NCBI RefSeq assembly: GCF_048544455.1
Contig: NC_133537.1
Location: 20,335,541 to 20,399,540, forward strand
Direction: 5' to 3'
Length of the DNA stretch: 64,000 nt
Origin: Silene latifolia
Taxonomy: Eukaryota; Streptophyta; Magnoliopsida; Caryophyllales; Caryophyllaceae
Below are positions 32,486 through 43,137 of this stretch, piece after piece. The notes below the pieces were generated by a model. The model was not told the DNA's origin. It searched no databases and was given only the letters and a program-made list of their open reading frames with translations. Each line of letters begins with the position of its first letter. Position 1 is the stretch's first letter. The position numbers and the translations under genes are program-made.

Positions 32486-32586
32486 GGGTAAGTCGTGTAA
32501 TAGGTGGGATTATTATGGATTATTGTAAAGGATGGATTAATATAGGTGGAACAGCCATAGGTTGGATTATTCCTGTGAAATAATCC
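32486..32586 (-). repeat. MULE right terminal inverted repeat
   Basis: 101 bp, exact reverse complement of 27279-27379. It is followed by the duplication TAATTGATA at 32587-32595. Confidence 0.95.
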
Positions 32587-32595
32587 TAATTGATA

Positions 32596-33330
32596 TTAAT
32601 GTTTAAGAGCACCCTCGTCGGCGGAGGCATTATTTGAGTAGTGCTATTACATTAGTTTATATATATATTGATTGTTCTTAAAATACTTTACATCTCGAAT
32701 TCTTAAAGCAAATAGCGATTTAAAAAAATATCAGTGAGCATTGAGCAACATGGCAACAAAGAAGACAAGACAGTATAAAGTTCAAAATGATTTGTATATG
32801 GCCCAAATAATCCAACAGACCAACTGTAATGTACGGGATTTCAATAATGTAATAATGCCCTCGTACAGTCGTACGTTGATTTCAATTGGGTTTGCCTAAG
32901 TAATGAGGGAAAGCACTCACAATTCACATGGGCTATATGCCCGTGGGCCGGATGGTAGATGCATTATGCATACATCATTACCCATTCTTCTCCGTTCTTC
33001 CTATCCCATACCAAAAAGCAGTACTAGTATACTTTCCCTCATTACTTAGGTAGCGTAAAAGATAGTCAAGTGAAATTTTGTTTCAATTGTCTTATCGAGT
33101 ACATTATAATATCAAATTTTTACAATTTTTAATAATTTTTAACTAAAGATATGAACAAAAAAAACGAGCATCAATACTATATATTAATTCCAGAAACCAA
33201 GGGACTTCAATGTAATTAAAAGAAGTTATACAAATTAATTATACTATATAGTTTTAAATCACTAACACCGTGTGATGGACCCGATCAAGGGATCTCAATG
33301 CAAATATTATATAGTTTTGGTTAAAATTAA
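32596..33330. other. Unassigned AT-rich DNA
   Basis: No gene or element boundary that I can support. It may include the 5' part of the Helitron that ends at 34019. Confidence 0.4.
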
Positions 33331-33339
33331 ATTATATAG

Positions 33340-34019
33340 AAGCTTGGTAATTTTCCTAAACATGGTCAATTTCCTTAAAATAAAATAATTGATTAAGATA
33401 GTCAATTTCCTTAAAATAAAATAATTAATTAAGATGGTCAATTTTCTTAAAATAAGTACAAAAATATAATATAAGTAGGTTATAAATAATTCAAGTTAGA
33501 TTCCATAATATATAATATTGCACGATTCTTTCGATTTGATTTAATGCATATATGTAATATATTTATATAAATATATAATCACTCATTTGAATTGTAAAAG
33601 TAACAATATTATCAGCGAGATTAGTGAAAGTGGTAGAAATAACGGGAGTAGTGAAATAATCAATATTAATGCGGCAATAGTAAAAGTAACAATTATTACG
33701 GTCAGAGTAGTGAAATTATCAATATTAACGCGGCAGTGGTGACAGTAACAATAAGTACGGCGGGAGTAGTGAAAGTAACAATGATTACGGGCAAGTAGTG
33801 AAATGTTATTACTATTGTTTCATTAATAAGACTAAAATATTAATAGCGGGAGTAGTGAATTTGTCTCAAAATTTATTTAATCGTAATTTTAGGATATGTC
33901 ATAGAAAAATATATTGATGATAAATTTATGGGTTATGTAACTTTAAGTAATTTTATTTAATGAAAAAAACATTAATGATAAGTAAAGGTAGCCCGGGCGA
34001 AGCCGGGCATCAATACTAG
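33340..34019 (+). mobile_element. Helitron 3' part with internal tandem repeats
   Basis: Ends with the hairpin GCCCGGGCGAAGCCGGGC, then ATCAATACTAG and host T at 34020, a typical plant Helitron terminus. Upstream, 33345-33460 holds three copies of a unit of about 37-43 bp ('GGTCAATTTCCTTAAAATAA'). 33600-33800 holds repeats of 'CGGGAGTAGTGAAAGTAACAAT' type. The 5' end was not found. Confidence 0.6.
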
Positions 34020-34082
34020 TTGATATATATGTATAAAACAAATGTATAGAATTGACTAAAATAGAAGAATTATAATCTACTA

Positions 34083-34173
34083 CTCCCTCCTATTCAGCCT
34101 ATAGTTCCCCTTTCTCTAATATATATGAGGAGTATTATAATGAAAGGGGAACATTAGGCTAAATTGGAGGGAG
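34083..34173. mobile_element. Stowaway-like MITE
   Basis: 91 bp flanked by TA on both sides, with termini CTCCCTCCTATTCAGCCTA and the reverse complement of TTAGGCTAAATTGGAGGGAG. The interior folds back: CCCCTTT pairs with AAAGGGG. The ends CTCCCTCC are the standard Stowaway (Tc1/mariner) start. Confidence 0.85.
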
Positions 34174-34296
34174 TATTATTTATTGTGTGTGTGTGTGACA
34201 CTTAAGACCAAGAATTAAAGTGGACCTGTCATTCTTGAAGTAAATCAAAATTATATTTTTACGGCTTATTATTCAAGCAAAGCCCATAATGGGGAA

Positions 34297-34506
34297 CAAT
34301 TGGTCTCCCTTGTGACGGGTTACCATTTGTGGCGGATATTTTGTGAGATAAAATGGTAACAAAATGGGTTAGTGGAGAAATGGGACCACATGAATAGTGT
34401 TGCAGAGAGAGAAAAAGTGGGTACATTGTGAGGTAAAATGGTATCCGTCACAAGTATCCGTCACAAGCTTGTGACGGATATGTCATGTCTTCAATGAGAA
34501 TTTGTG
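34297..34506 (-). mobile_element. Mutator-type MITE, CACAAA...CGTCACAAG family
   Basis: 210 bp flanked by a perfect 9-bp duplication AATGGGGAA (34288-34296 and 34507-34515). On the minus strand it begins CACAAATTCTCATTGAAGAC. It contains 'ATCCGTCACAAGCTTGTGACGG' and ends in CCCGTCACAAGGGAGACC. No coding capacity. Confidence 0.8.
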
Positions 34507-34889
34507 AATGGGGAATTGGGGATGAATGAGAGAAGCTGACAATAGAAATATACGAATAACACAAATTGTTGTGTGAGACCATTTTATCTATAAGACTAGC
34601 CCAATAACTAAAAACCCAAATAAATTAGTTAATAAACTTGTAGAAATTATTTTATTTGAGAATCTAAAATTTTATATTGATAAATTGTATATTTAGAGAT
34701 GTTAGTTTTCTTCATAAAATATTGGGTCGTTAAAATAAAATTAAAATATAAATAATTTTAATTATTTTGTTTGGGTTTCTCTTCTTTTGGGTCAGTCCTA
34801 TGCTATAGGACGGTCCTATAGGAGAGTTGTTGTACGAATAAACTATCTCACCTATCCATTTACATACTAATTATTTATAATAAATTTTA

Positions 34890-35442
34890 CGGAAAATTCA
34901 TGTGGTATCCTTGAACTTTGCCATTTTTCACGTGCTACCCTACGTTTTAAGTTTGTGTACATGATATCCTTAAAATTTGATTTTCAAGCGCAACATGCCC
35001 TCTTTACCGTTTTTAAAATTTTCAATTGAGCATAAATTATAGACCAGAAATCGGAATTGACTAATTTTTTTTTTCTTTCAAATTGATTAACTTTTCGAGA
35101 TCTATAAATTGATAAAAAGAAAATGGTTATTCGGAAATTTAAGATCCAAAATATGTTTGATTTGAGATTTTCGTTAAAAAAAAACCCTATAAAATGTCAG
35201 TCGGCAATTTTTTTTTCCTCAAAATTGTAGATTATATGACGAGATAATCATTTAAAGAAAAAAAATTAGCCGAATTCTGGATTCCAATCTAAGAGTTATG
35301 TGCAATTGAGTTTTTTTTACAGCGACAAAAAAGATATGTTGTGCATGAAAATCAAACATGGAGGGTATGATGTACACAAACTTAAAAAGTTGGATACCAT
35401 GTGCAAAACGGCAAAGTTCGAGGGTAACACGTGAATTTTCCG
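34890..35442. mobile_element. Mutator-type non-autonomous element with long TIRs
   Basis: 553 bp flanked by the perfect 9-bp duplication TAAATTTTA (34881-34889, 35443-35451). The arms extend for about 120 bp, from CGGAAAATTCATGTGGTATCC through 'GAACTTTGCC' and 'AAGTTTGTGTACAT' to 'TTTGATTTTCA'. The right arm mirrors this with some substitutions. No reading frame. Confidence 0.85.
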
Positions 35443-35451
35443 TAAATTTTA

Positions 35452-36418
35452 TAACTATAACTCAACCAAAATATACGAATAAACCTAAAAAAATCCAAAT
35501 TAATAAATAAACAATTATAATTTAATTTTACTTATTAAATACATTAAGTAAATAAACATTTAAATCATTATTATATTAATTATCCAAATTTTTTTTAAAA
35601 AAAAACAATTTTTTTAAAAAAATTATAGGAATTGGGCCATCCTACTGGTCAGGCACGACCCGGCCCACGGGCCAGGCACGGTCCGAACCCGTGGTTGGCC
35701 GGGCCACGGGGGTATGGAGGATCGGACTTGGCACGGCACGACACGACACGACTGCCCGAATACCGATGCCTGAGCCATGCTAATTTTTGGGCTAGGCACA
35801 ATAGACCGGCCCGGGCTAGCCCATTGCATGCTCTAATTTTTCTCTCAATTTTCTTCCATTTCCTCTAATACAACAATATTATTATTTTTCTAAATCTCAT
35901 CAAATAGTTGACGGTTAGATCGTTCTCCAACAGTTTTGTACAGCATCAAGACACTTTGTTATAAGCTAAAACATCAACTCAATTTATGAAATACTCCCTC
36001 CGACTTAACATATTTGTAAAGAAAGTGTGTTGATATTGTACCAAACTGTTTGACAACTTTGACACATATTATGGGCTACCTCAGTGAAAAGAATAGTATC
36101 ACCAAGCAACCCTGAGATTGATTTAGAGCAACTGAATAACAATGTATCACCAAGCGTATATTCACACATATAATCATCAAAAACCATTGATATAACATCT
36201 CAATGACTCATATTCCAACAGCCATAGTTAAGCTGATGCTTTTGCAGTTATACATACAGTAAAAAAAAATCTCCATTTCAAGAAGAATGATCTACACTAC
36301 ACCATCCTCCACTTTCCCCTCTCTACATACAATTTATCATATCTATAATAATGAAAATGATATACAATTCAATAATGTGAATTAACAACAACAACAATAT
36401 ATGACTTTACCGACCGAG
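35452..36418. other. Unassigned repeat-like DNA and 3' flank of the HHP4-like gene
   Basis: 35630-35830 is unusually GC-rich with runs of GGCACGACAC-type words, the look of a decayed repeat; reading frames through it are not protein-like. 36000-36418 is downstream of the HHP4-like stop codon and probably contains its 3' UTR. Confidence 0.4.
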
Positions 36419-39292
36419 TCAGCAACCTTCCAAGTCTCTCCATTTGAGGTATACTAACCCTGCCCTGTAATGAGTGTAAGCCCCGGCAACAACCAGGACA
36501 TGGAACAGTTGATGACTGTGACCGGCAATGTCGAATTTCCCGGGCATCCACCGCTCTGGGACCCGCGTGGCATATACCAAGGCACCAAGCCCGTATAACA
36601 CCCCCATTAGAACCTCATACCCGGTTGTGTGAAGCGCTTCAGGTTGGTCCCAGAATAGGATTTGCTTATGCAAAATTGGGAGTACACCCGACATGCTCAT
36701 CCCAGAAAATAGAACAGCTCGTAAGGTTCGAAACTCTGGCTTTTGAAACGCCGGGAAGAGAGAGCCAATAACAGTTGCAAGGCCTAAAACAGTGATGAAG
36801 CCCATGTAGATGTTTCGGAACAAGGGATAGCACATGAATGAGTAGTAGACTAGAGGGTAGAATGAGGTTGAGATGAGTGCTGCTATTCCTGCATAATCTA
36901 GCCTTAGCATGACGTAGGCTAAGCGTTCTGAGTGGCAGTACAACAGGTGGCATGTGCTACTCGCTAACAAGCAAAACATGGCACCCCCCAAGAATGCGAA
37001 GAATGGCCACCTAGTTATTGGTCTCCGAGCTAGGGGTGCTATTGTGTTTGCCAAATCATCACTTATAATACGCTACAATGCAAAAAATCACGATAATTAG
37101 CAACACTACTGCTACATGTAGAGTATTACAGTTCAACAGAACGACGCAAAATTGAACCCGACTTGAAAGACCTCACCCTCATACCGTCCCCAAATAAAAT
37201 AACCCAAATACGATGCAAAATGCAAATCCACCCAAATTTTGCCAGCCCTAAACTCAACCTTGCGGGACAATAAGTCAATAACAGACCCTTGAAACATGCC
37301 CAGTTCCAAATAGTTTGGTGTGGCTTGTTCAACTGGGGGGTAAGAGGCGGTTAGATGAGTCATGAGTACAACATTACTCTTGTTGACAAAATAAGAAACA
37401 TGTTTCGTAGTTATCCAAAATGAAATTTGCATCAAATGACTGTCTTTACAATATAAAGAAGCGTAATAAGTTTAATGCCCATTTTGGTTCAATCCGGCTT
37501 GATTTAGAACTAAAGAATAATGAGTCGCTTCAATCCGGAACAATTTAGAACCAAAGAATAATGTGTCTTTGGTCCATTAGGAATGACAACATCTTAGTAT
37601 ACTTTTCCAATATTCCGTTGCTCAAATACCACCAACTCATTAACGCATAACGGACTAGCGAGATAGGAAATTAGGAAGTTACCAAAATGCAGGAGTCAGT
37701 GTGGTTTTCAGTAGAAAAGCGCTCGGGCAAACAGTCGGAAAGGATCTTATGTAGGTCAGAGATGGTTGGCAATGTAGGAAGGCAGGTCATCAGATCCGTT
37801 TGCAACTGATGCAAATCTCCTCCTTGGAAAACATCAGGAAGATGTTGGAAACAGTGGCTATCAACAACCACTGGGATTCTATTAGCAGTATATATTGTCA
37901 ACGATAGGAAAAAGAAGAATCCGATCAGATGCCTGCATTATCATCATACTCAGTTGAGAACAAAGATCAATCAACTCAGCAAAAGGCTAATTCCACAGTA
38001 AAAAAACTAAATTAACTACGGACTGACGCCGTCATATATTAAAACCATCCTGTTAATTTTCATTAATTAACTAACAACAAGTACAATTCTAAAGGCAAAA
38101 TGTAACTGAACTTGCAGATTCTGACAGTAGCCTAGCAGCACAGCAACTTGCAAGTACTTGTTTGCTGTAAAATCATAGAGCTCGTGTTTTATTCCTTGCA
38201 ATTATGCAATTAGCATAGATTGGACCACTTTGTCATATTTGACACCTAATAATCTAATATGGTTTTGTAACCATGTTATCACTTAATGACAGACTGTGTT
38301 GCACAATCATACTATTCATACTCATGAGAGAATCTAAATCATCACCACCCGCAGTGTCATGATCGAGTAAAAGGGGTCGGATATAAGCAACTTTACCCAT
38401 GTAAAAATATGTGCCGGCCAACCATAATTAACAGTTATAGGAATGCAAATCATTTAGGCTGTCACTTTTGTCTTATTCCATTTCATTCCAAAGTCAAAGA
38501 AAACAAAATCTTTGGCTATGTATGAAGATTGACGGAAATTCGATTCTAGAAACCCATCAATTTAGCATCAAAAAGACTTTTTAAGTGTTTGTAATTGATC
38601 CAACAACCACCATCAATCCATCAAGAACAAGTTATTAAATCCGGGCCGTGACACAACTTCTTGAAACAGAAATTCAGGATCTAAGCATTATCTTAGGTGC
38701 AAAATTGACAGTTGAAAATTGTGATCTATACAAGATCAACTCCTAAACAAAGCAATTCTAAAATCCAATATCAAAACTAAACTTAAATTCGCACAATAAC
38801 CAATAAAAAAACAGTTAGTCTCTCTTAAAACGAATGTATCCCTTTTACGGCGAAAATAGGTTACTTCCGTCTTAAACAAGAATTTGCGATAAAAATACAA
38901 AGATCAAATAAGCAAATAAATAAAAAGAAGCAAAGATCTTACGTCCAAACATTAATGGTCTCATTATGAATAGTAAAGATGCTGAAAAAAGCTTGCTTTA
39001 ATGGCCAATCAGCTCTGTAATGTCCCTTAATGTACTCATTATCTCTTAAATAACCAGGAACTGAATGATACTCCACTAGCTGATACTTCACCTTGTTCCA
39101 TAATCTCTTCCCTTTTCCACCATTGTTGTTGTTATAACAATTTGATGATCTTTCAACTTTCTTATTCTCATTTTTCGCTTTCGCCGATTTCACCACCTTC
39201 CATAGTCTCTTCCCTTTTCCTCCCTTGTTGTAAAAATTTGATCTTGGAACTTCTTCAACAACAGCATTGCCATTTTGTTCTTTAAATCCCAT
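36419..39292 (-). CDS. HHP4: HHP4-like heptahelical transmembrane protein (PAQR family)
   Basis: Three coding exons, 39292-38943, 37932-37683 and 37072-36419, all GT-AG. Joined they give 417 residues without stops. Residues 1-60 are hydrophilic and contain a duplicated 'GGKGKRLW' phrase. The PAQR signature follows: 'YQLVEYHSVPGYLRDNEYI', 'FTIHNETINVWTHLIG', then seven hydrophobic segments. The metal-site histidines lie in 'SSTCHLLYCHSERL' and 'GHSHQLFHVLVVAGAYTHY', with 'RLDYAGIAALISTSF' between. It ends 'VYLKWRDLEGC'. This C-terminus is nearly that of Arabidopsis HHP4/HHP5. These proteins sit in endomembranes and are linked to sugar, hormone and temperature signalling; mammalian relatives are adiponectin and progestin receptors. 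Start M at 39292 was chosen because a probable acceptor (TTACAG) lies just upstream, implying a 5' UTR intron. Confidence 0.92.
37073..37682 (-). other. Intron 2 of the HHP4-like gene, with a tandem duplication
   Basis: 610 bp, donor GTAACT and acceptor TTGTAG. A 41-bp unit beginning TTCAATCCGG is repeated in tandem at 37492-37573 with a few changes. Short reading frames here (for example 37133-37435) do not fit the PAQR family and are not exons. Confidence 0.7.
37933..38942 (-). other. Intron 1 of the HHP4-like gene
   Basis: 1,010 bp, donor AC|GTAAGAT and acceptor AATGCAG|G. Splicing joins 'NETINVW' to 'HLIGFFFFLSL' through a split threonine codon, the continuous PAQR motif. No other feature recognised in it. 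Confidence 0.75.
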
Positions 39293-40126
39293 CTTTTGAA
39301 TTCCTGTAACAATGTATGTTTTCAATGTAATGATTGAATCAGATAAAGAATAAAAAGTCAATCAAGAAAAAAAAACATGATATTTTCATAAAACAGAAAT
39401 TCTTGGTTAAGACCGTCATAACTTAAGACGACACTCAAAACGGATTTAAACAAGACTTAAGAATGAATAAATGACATACCGAAAGAAATGCCCAGCTGAG
39501 ATGAATCCCAGAAGGGAATTTCTTAGAAATGTCAAGAATAAAGAATGTGGGACACCTCTTAATTGTGTTTAGAACAAAGGATTTAAGGTAAAGAGAGTGG
39601 ATTAGGAAGAGTTAGGTAATGTAAGAAAAATGGTAGGGAAACAAGTGCAAATGAGAAATGGGAGATTTATAAAGAGAGGGAGATATTCTTGGAATCAAAA
39701 AATTAGTTGCTAGTAATTTGTAAGTAGATGCCAAGATGCCCAGGTAATTGTATGTATCCCTTTTGGCCCATAAACTTGTATAGTTGGGAGTCCCAATTCA
39801 CATAATCATAATCTCATATCCGTGTTTCATCTTGTGTCTTACTAGTTCTCCGTAGGACATATATATAAGCTTTAAATATTAAAAATAATTGTGTAAATAT
39901 AATATAAGAGATTATGTGTCCGAAGATAAAGGTAGTGGGACACAAGATGGTTAACGGAAATGAGACAGAGGATCCAGATTCGTACAATTGTACACGAAGG
40001 TTATGTGAATTGGATATGTATCGGGTTAGTTCAAATCAAGTTTATTTGGCGTCTGTTGCTTTTAGATCGAGTTGGACTATTAAGGGTGTGATTATCAAAT
40101 AGTTTAGGGTAACAATTGGTTGTTAG
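39293..40126 (-). promoter_or_regulatory. 5' region of the HHP4-like gene and intergenic flank
   Basis: A probable 5' UTR intron runs from a donor (TTTCG|GTATGT, about 39481) to an acceptor (TTACAG, about 39307). Further upstream, 39600-39900 has no clear TATA box. The Retand-like copy 2 begins at 40127, about 800 bp from the start codon. Confidence 0.4.
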
Positions 40127-40713
40127 TGATGGGCATATATTCGCACTGGCCACGATCAGTCAACATATTGAGCAAGGTCAAAGATATCCACGTTAAGTCA
40201 ACGTACTTAGAGACAAATTTAACAAGACATAGCCTGGTCGGCTGTCACTGGGTCTCGGTCCGCAACTAACCGACCGAGAGGCACATCCGCGTACTCATAT
40301 CCAAGACCCCTCGGCATGGAGTCAACCAGTCCGCCGACTGCCATGGGTCCTCGGCCGAGGGTAAGACGATCTTTCCACTGCTAGCCACTTGGCCACTGGC
40401 CACTATGTGACAAAAGGTGAAAGTCTATAAATACTCCTCAATCCTCATTGAGAAAACGATCCACAATTCATCCATAAACTCACTATTAATCTGGTATAAA
40501 CTCCCTTATCTCTCTACAATATACTTTGCCAAGTAACACACAACTTAATCTCTTTAAGTTTACCGACTTGAGCGTCGGGTGAGTACGCTCGCACAAGCCG
40601 AGCCCTCGGTTTGTTCATCTTTACAGGAGAGAGCGAAAGGAAGAGTCAAGCAAAGACGTCATTCTACAAGCTTACGTGGACACAAATCCTGCTCCGGAAT
40701 TACACCCGGAACA
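40127..40713 (+). repeat. 5' LTR of Retand-like copy 2
   Basis: 587 bp, TGATGGGCATATATTCG to CACCCGGAACA. TATA box TATAAATA at 40436-40443 and CTC-rich downstream, the probable gag-pol promoter. Its partner LTR is 583 bp. Confidence 0.92.
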
Positions 40714-40715
40714 AT

Positions 40716-40733
40716 TGGCGCCGTCTGTGGGGA
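40716..40733 (+). other. Primer-binding site of copy 2
   Basis: TGGCGCCGTCTGTGGGGA, two bases inside the LTR. Resembles the complement of tRNA-Asp with a few mismatches, as in copy 1. Confidence 0.75.
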
Positions 40734-40805
40734 ACCATACTAAAAGTTGGTCACCTACCTTACAAAAAAAAAAAACCAAAAAAACCATTCAAAGAGCTAA
40801 GAAGA

Positions 40806-41656
40806 TGTCAAAACGGCCCAGAACTTGTGAGTGTAGAAACCGAATTCTACCAGACGACACATTCCTAATTCTCGAGATCGGTAGTCCCCCACCGGCCGAG
40901 TCACCGAGCGGTGAAGTACGGGATGCCAAGAGAGCCGAAACACCGCCGCCCACAAAGCCAGGTCACCGCATGGGACATGTGGTCGATGCGATGCCAAACC
41001 GAAGCTATTCTGGACCTGATGGGCGGTACGCCGGTCACCCCTGTCACGACGACGGTGACGGCAGCGCCTCCACTGGTGACCAGGGCCACTGGCAACAACG
41101 AGGCCACCCCCGAAGAAATGAAAAAATAAGTCCGACTCTCCAAAGTCGGACAACAAGAAGCCTTTCCCGCCACGGGGAGAGAAGTAGGACTAGGATTGCG
41201 AGGAGCCGATCGCCGCGTGTCATTCGGCACGTGGTCGACGGCCCCTCAATGCCTTTGTCCTCGAAGTCCCGTGCCGACCAAACCGAAGTCGCCGCCCTAT
41301 CATACAAAGGGGATAGCGACCCAACCGACCACGCCGAGGCTTTCGAGTCGTACATGTCGGTATGGGAGCAGCCTGATGAGGTGTGGTGCCGAGTCTTCCC
41401 AACGACCCTCCATGACATGTCTCAGAGTTGGTACAAGGGGCTACCTAATGACTCGGTGTACTGTTATCCCGACCTAAGGGACAATTTCATAGCCCAATAC
41501 GCTTGCAACAAGCGAAGGGCCGTGGAGACATCGATCTCCGACTATCCGACAGGGGGGGAGGACGAGTCCCTCCGGAGCTACGTCAAGAGATTCGACGCTA
41601 AGGTTCAACAGATTCGTGAGCCGAACACCGAATTGGCGGCCTTCGCAGACCGATGA
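40806..41656 (+). CDS. Gag of Retand-like copy 2 (capsid part)
   Basis: The open frame extends further upstream, but MSKRPRT at 40806 is the likely start, by comparison with the MSKQQET start in copy 1. The N-terminal third is basic and low-complexity. The capsid-like domain has 'LSYKGDSDPTDHAEAFESYM', 'EQPDEVWCRVFPTTLHDMSQSWYKGL' and 'RDNFIAQYACNKR', ending with 'SYVKRFDAKVQQIREPN'. A TGA at 41654 ends the frame where the family continues into the zinc-finger part, so the product is probably truncated by a frameshift. Confidence 0.8.
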
Positions 41657-41783
41657 AAGGCTGCCGAAAGGCGAGTTCAAAAATGAGCTCATCAAGTGCG
41701 AGGACCTCAACCTAGACTCCGCCGGAAAGATGGCCGACCGAGCCGTAAAGGTGGAGGACAATCACAAGACCGGGTAGGCCACG

Positions 41784-43019
41784 GTGAAGTTGGGCACCCG
41801 TAAAGGAGAGGGGCCGGACAACGTAGACGAAGGACGCCGTGACATGAATAGGTCACGGCCGAGAGATTTAATAGGAAATGAGAACTCGGCGGGCGCGGGG
41901 AGTTCGGGACCATACACCCGAAGCGGCACAAAGCGGTCTCACCCCCTGGTTAAATCACCGGCCGAAGTCTTTGCCCTAAGCAAGAACGAAGGGCAGAAAT
42001 GGGCAAGGCCCCCCAAGGCGAGGGGGGACGGCGACCTTAGCCAGTTCTACGACTACCACGGCCAACCCGGCCATAAGACCGACAACTGTCGGCATCTGAG
42101 GAACGCCATCGAGGAGCTGATCCGAAAAGGGGCTCTCAACAAGTATGTAGCTGGAGGCCCGGAAACAAGCTCCGACGCGGCGAACAGAAAATTAGTATTT
42201 CAGAGGATGGGAGTGATCCAGGTTGTAACCGGAGGGAACGAGAACGATGGGTCAGCTAATGGGCACAAACGGCACCTGAATGAGCTATACCAAGCCATCA
42301 ACTTTGTGCCCAAAACAGCGATCCCCGCTTCCACCGTCCCCGATATAACCATCGGAAAGAAGGACTACGAAGGAGTCATCGCTCCGCACAGCGACCCGCT
42401 CGTAGTCCACTTAGACATAGCCAACCACTTGGTCAAAAGGTGCCTGATTGACACAGGCGCCTACACAAACATCATGTTCAGGGAGTGCTTTCTCAATCTC
42501 GGTCGAAGATTGAAGACCGAGCCCTCGCACCAACCCGCTATACTGACTTCTCCGGCCGACTGGTACCCCGGGGTCAATCAGATCGCGGTGATGTTTGGCC
42601 AAGCCGATGCGGCCAAGAATGTTTTATCCGAGTTCGTGGTCATTGATGGTTCGTCTGCCTACAATGTTCTCATAGGCCGAGTCACTTTGAGCGAGGCCGA
42701 TGCAGTGATGTCCATCCGGGCCCTGACATTGATGTATGTCTCGGACCGGGGGGAAGCGCAAAAGCTCGTCTCAAAGGACGAAAGAGACGAAATTGTCAAT
42801 GTCCAAATATCCGCGGAGGGTACAACATGCAATCCCTCAAAGTGGCGAAAAATCGAGAAAGGGAAGAGCTCATCCTTACAACAGGAGGGTGATCCGATGA
42901 GCACCAACAACGTCGGCATGGTCGAAGGAGCCGAGACCGAGGAAGTGGAAATTGACCTAGGGCGCACCGTGAATCGCTGTCGGTGTCGGCTGGAGCCAAA
43001 ATTCGAGCCGATCTCCTAG
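41784..43019 (+). CDS. Gag zinc finger and aspartic protease of copy 2
   Basis: A 411-codon open stretch. The finger reads QFYDYHGQPGHKTDNC; the first cysteine found in copy 1 (CEYH) is Y here, so zinc binding may be lost. 'RNAIEELIRKGALNKYV' follows. The protease has the active site LIDTGAYTNIMF (about residues 220-231) and the C-terminal 'EFVVIDGSSAYNVLIGRVTL'. It ends at 43019 with a stop shortly before RT, where the family usually reads through. Confidence 0.82.
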   Translation: MKLGTRKGEGPDNVDEGRRDMNRSRPRDLIGNENSAGAGSSGPYTRSGTKRSHPLVKSPAEVFALSKNEGQKWARPPKARGDGDLSQFYDYHGQPGHKTDNCRHLRNAIEELIRKGALNKYVAGGPETSSDAANRKLVFQRMGVIQVVTGGNENDGSANGHKRHLNELYQAINFVPKTAIPASTVPDITIGKKDYEGVIAPHSDPLVVHLDIANHLVKRCLIDTGAYTNIMFRECFLNLGRRLKTEPSHQPAILTSPADWYPGVNQIAVMFGQADAAKNVLSEFVVIDGSSAYNVLIGRVTLSEADAVMSIRALTLMYVSDRGEAQKLVSKDERDEIVNVQISAEGTTCNPSKWRKIEKGKSSSLQQEGDPMSTNNVGMVEGAETEEVEIDLGRTVNRCRCRLEPKFEPIS

Positions 43020-43137
43020 ACTGCCGAGGAAGAACAAAGACGTCTTCGCGTACTCGCCGCCGAGATGCCGGACGTGAGCCGGGAGGTGATCGTTCACAAG
43101 CTGAACGTACTCTCCACCGCTCGCCTGTCAAGCGAAG

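Larger units (their letters stand above)
27279..32586. mobile_element. Mutator-like element (MULE) with transposase and GRF zinc-finger gene
   Basis: 5,308 bp between perfect 9-bp duplications (TAATTGATA). The terminal inverted repeats, 27279-27379 and 32486-32586, are 101 bp and identical. Two convergent genes start near opposite ends: the GRF zinc-finger gene on the plus strand (27592-28117) and the MuDR-type transposase on the minus strand (32264-28406). Their 3' ends are about 290 bp apart. The layout mirrors maize MuDR (mudrA and mudrB read inwards from the TIRs). The transposase gene is broken while the termini are pristine. Confidence 0.95.

Noticed and set aside
35623-35868. Overlapping frames in the GC-rich stretch
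   Set aside because: Both strands are open because the sequence is made of repetitive GGCACGACAC-like words; no protein-like pattern.
37133-37435. 100-codon minus-strand frame as an extra exon of the HHP4-like gene
   Set aside because: It lies in intron 2. Joining exons 2 and 3 directly restores the continuous PAQR family sequence in frame, and the frame here has no match to it.
39914-40102. 62-codon plus-strand frame upstream of the HHP4-like gene
   Set aside because: No recognised motif, no support from context, and it lies in AT-rich DNA next to a retroelement; likely chance.
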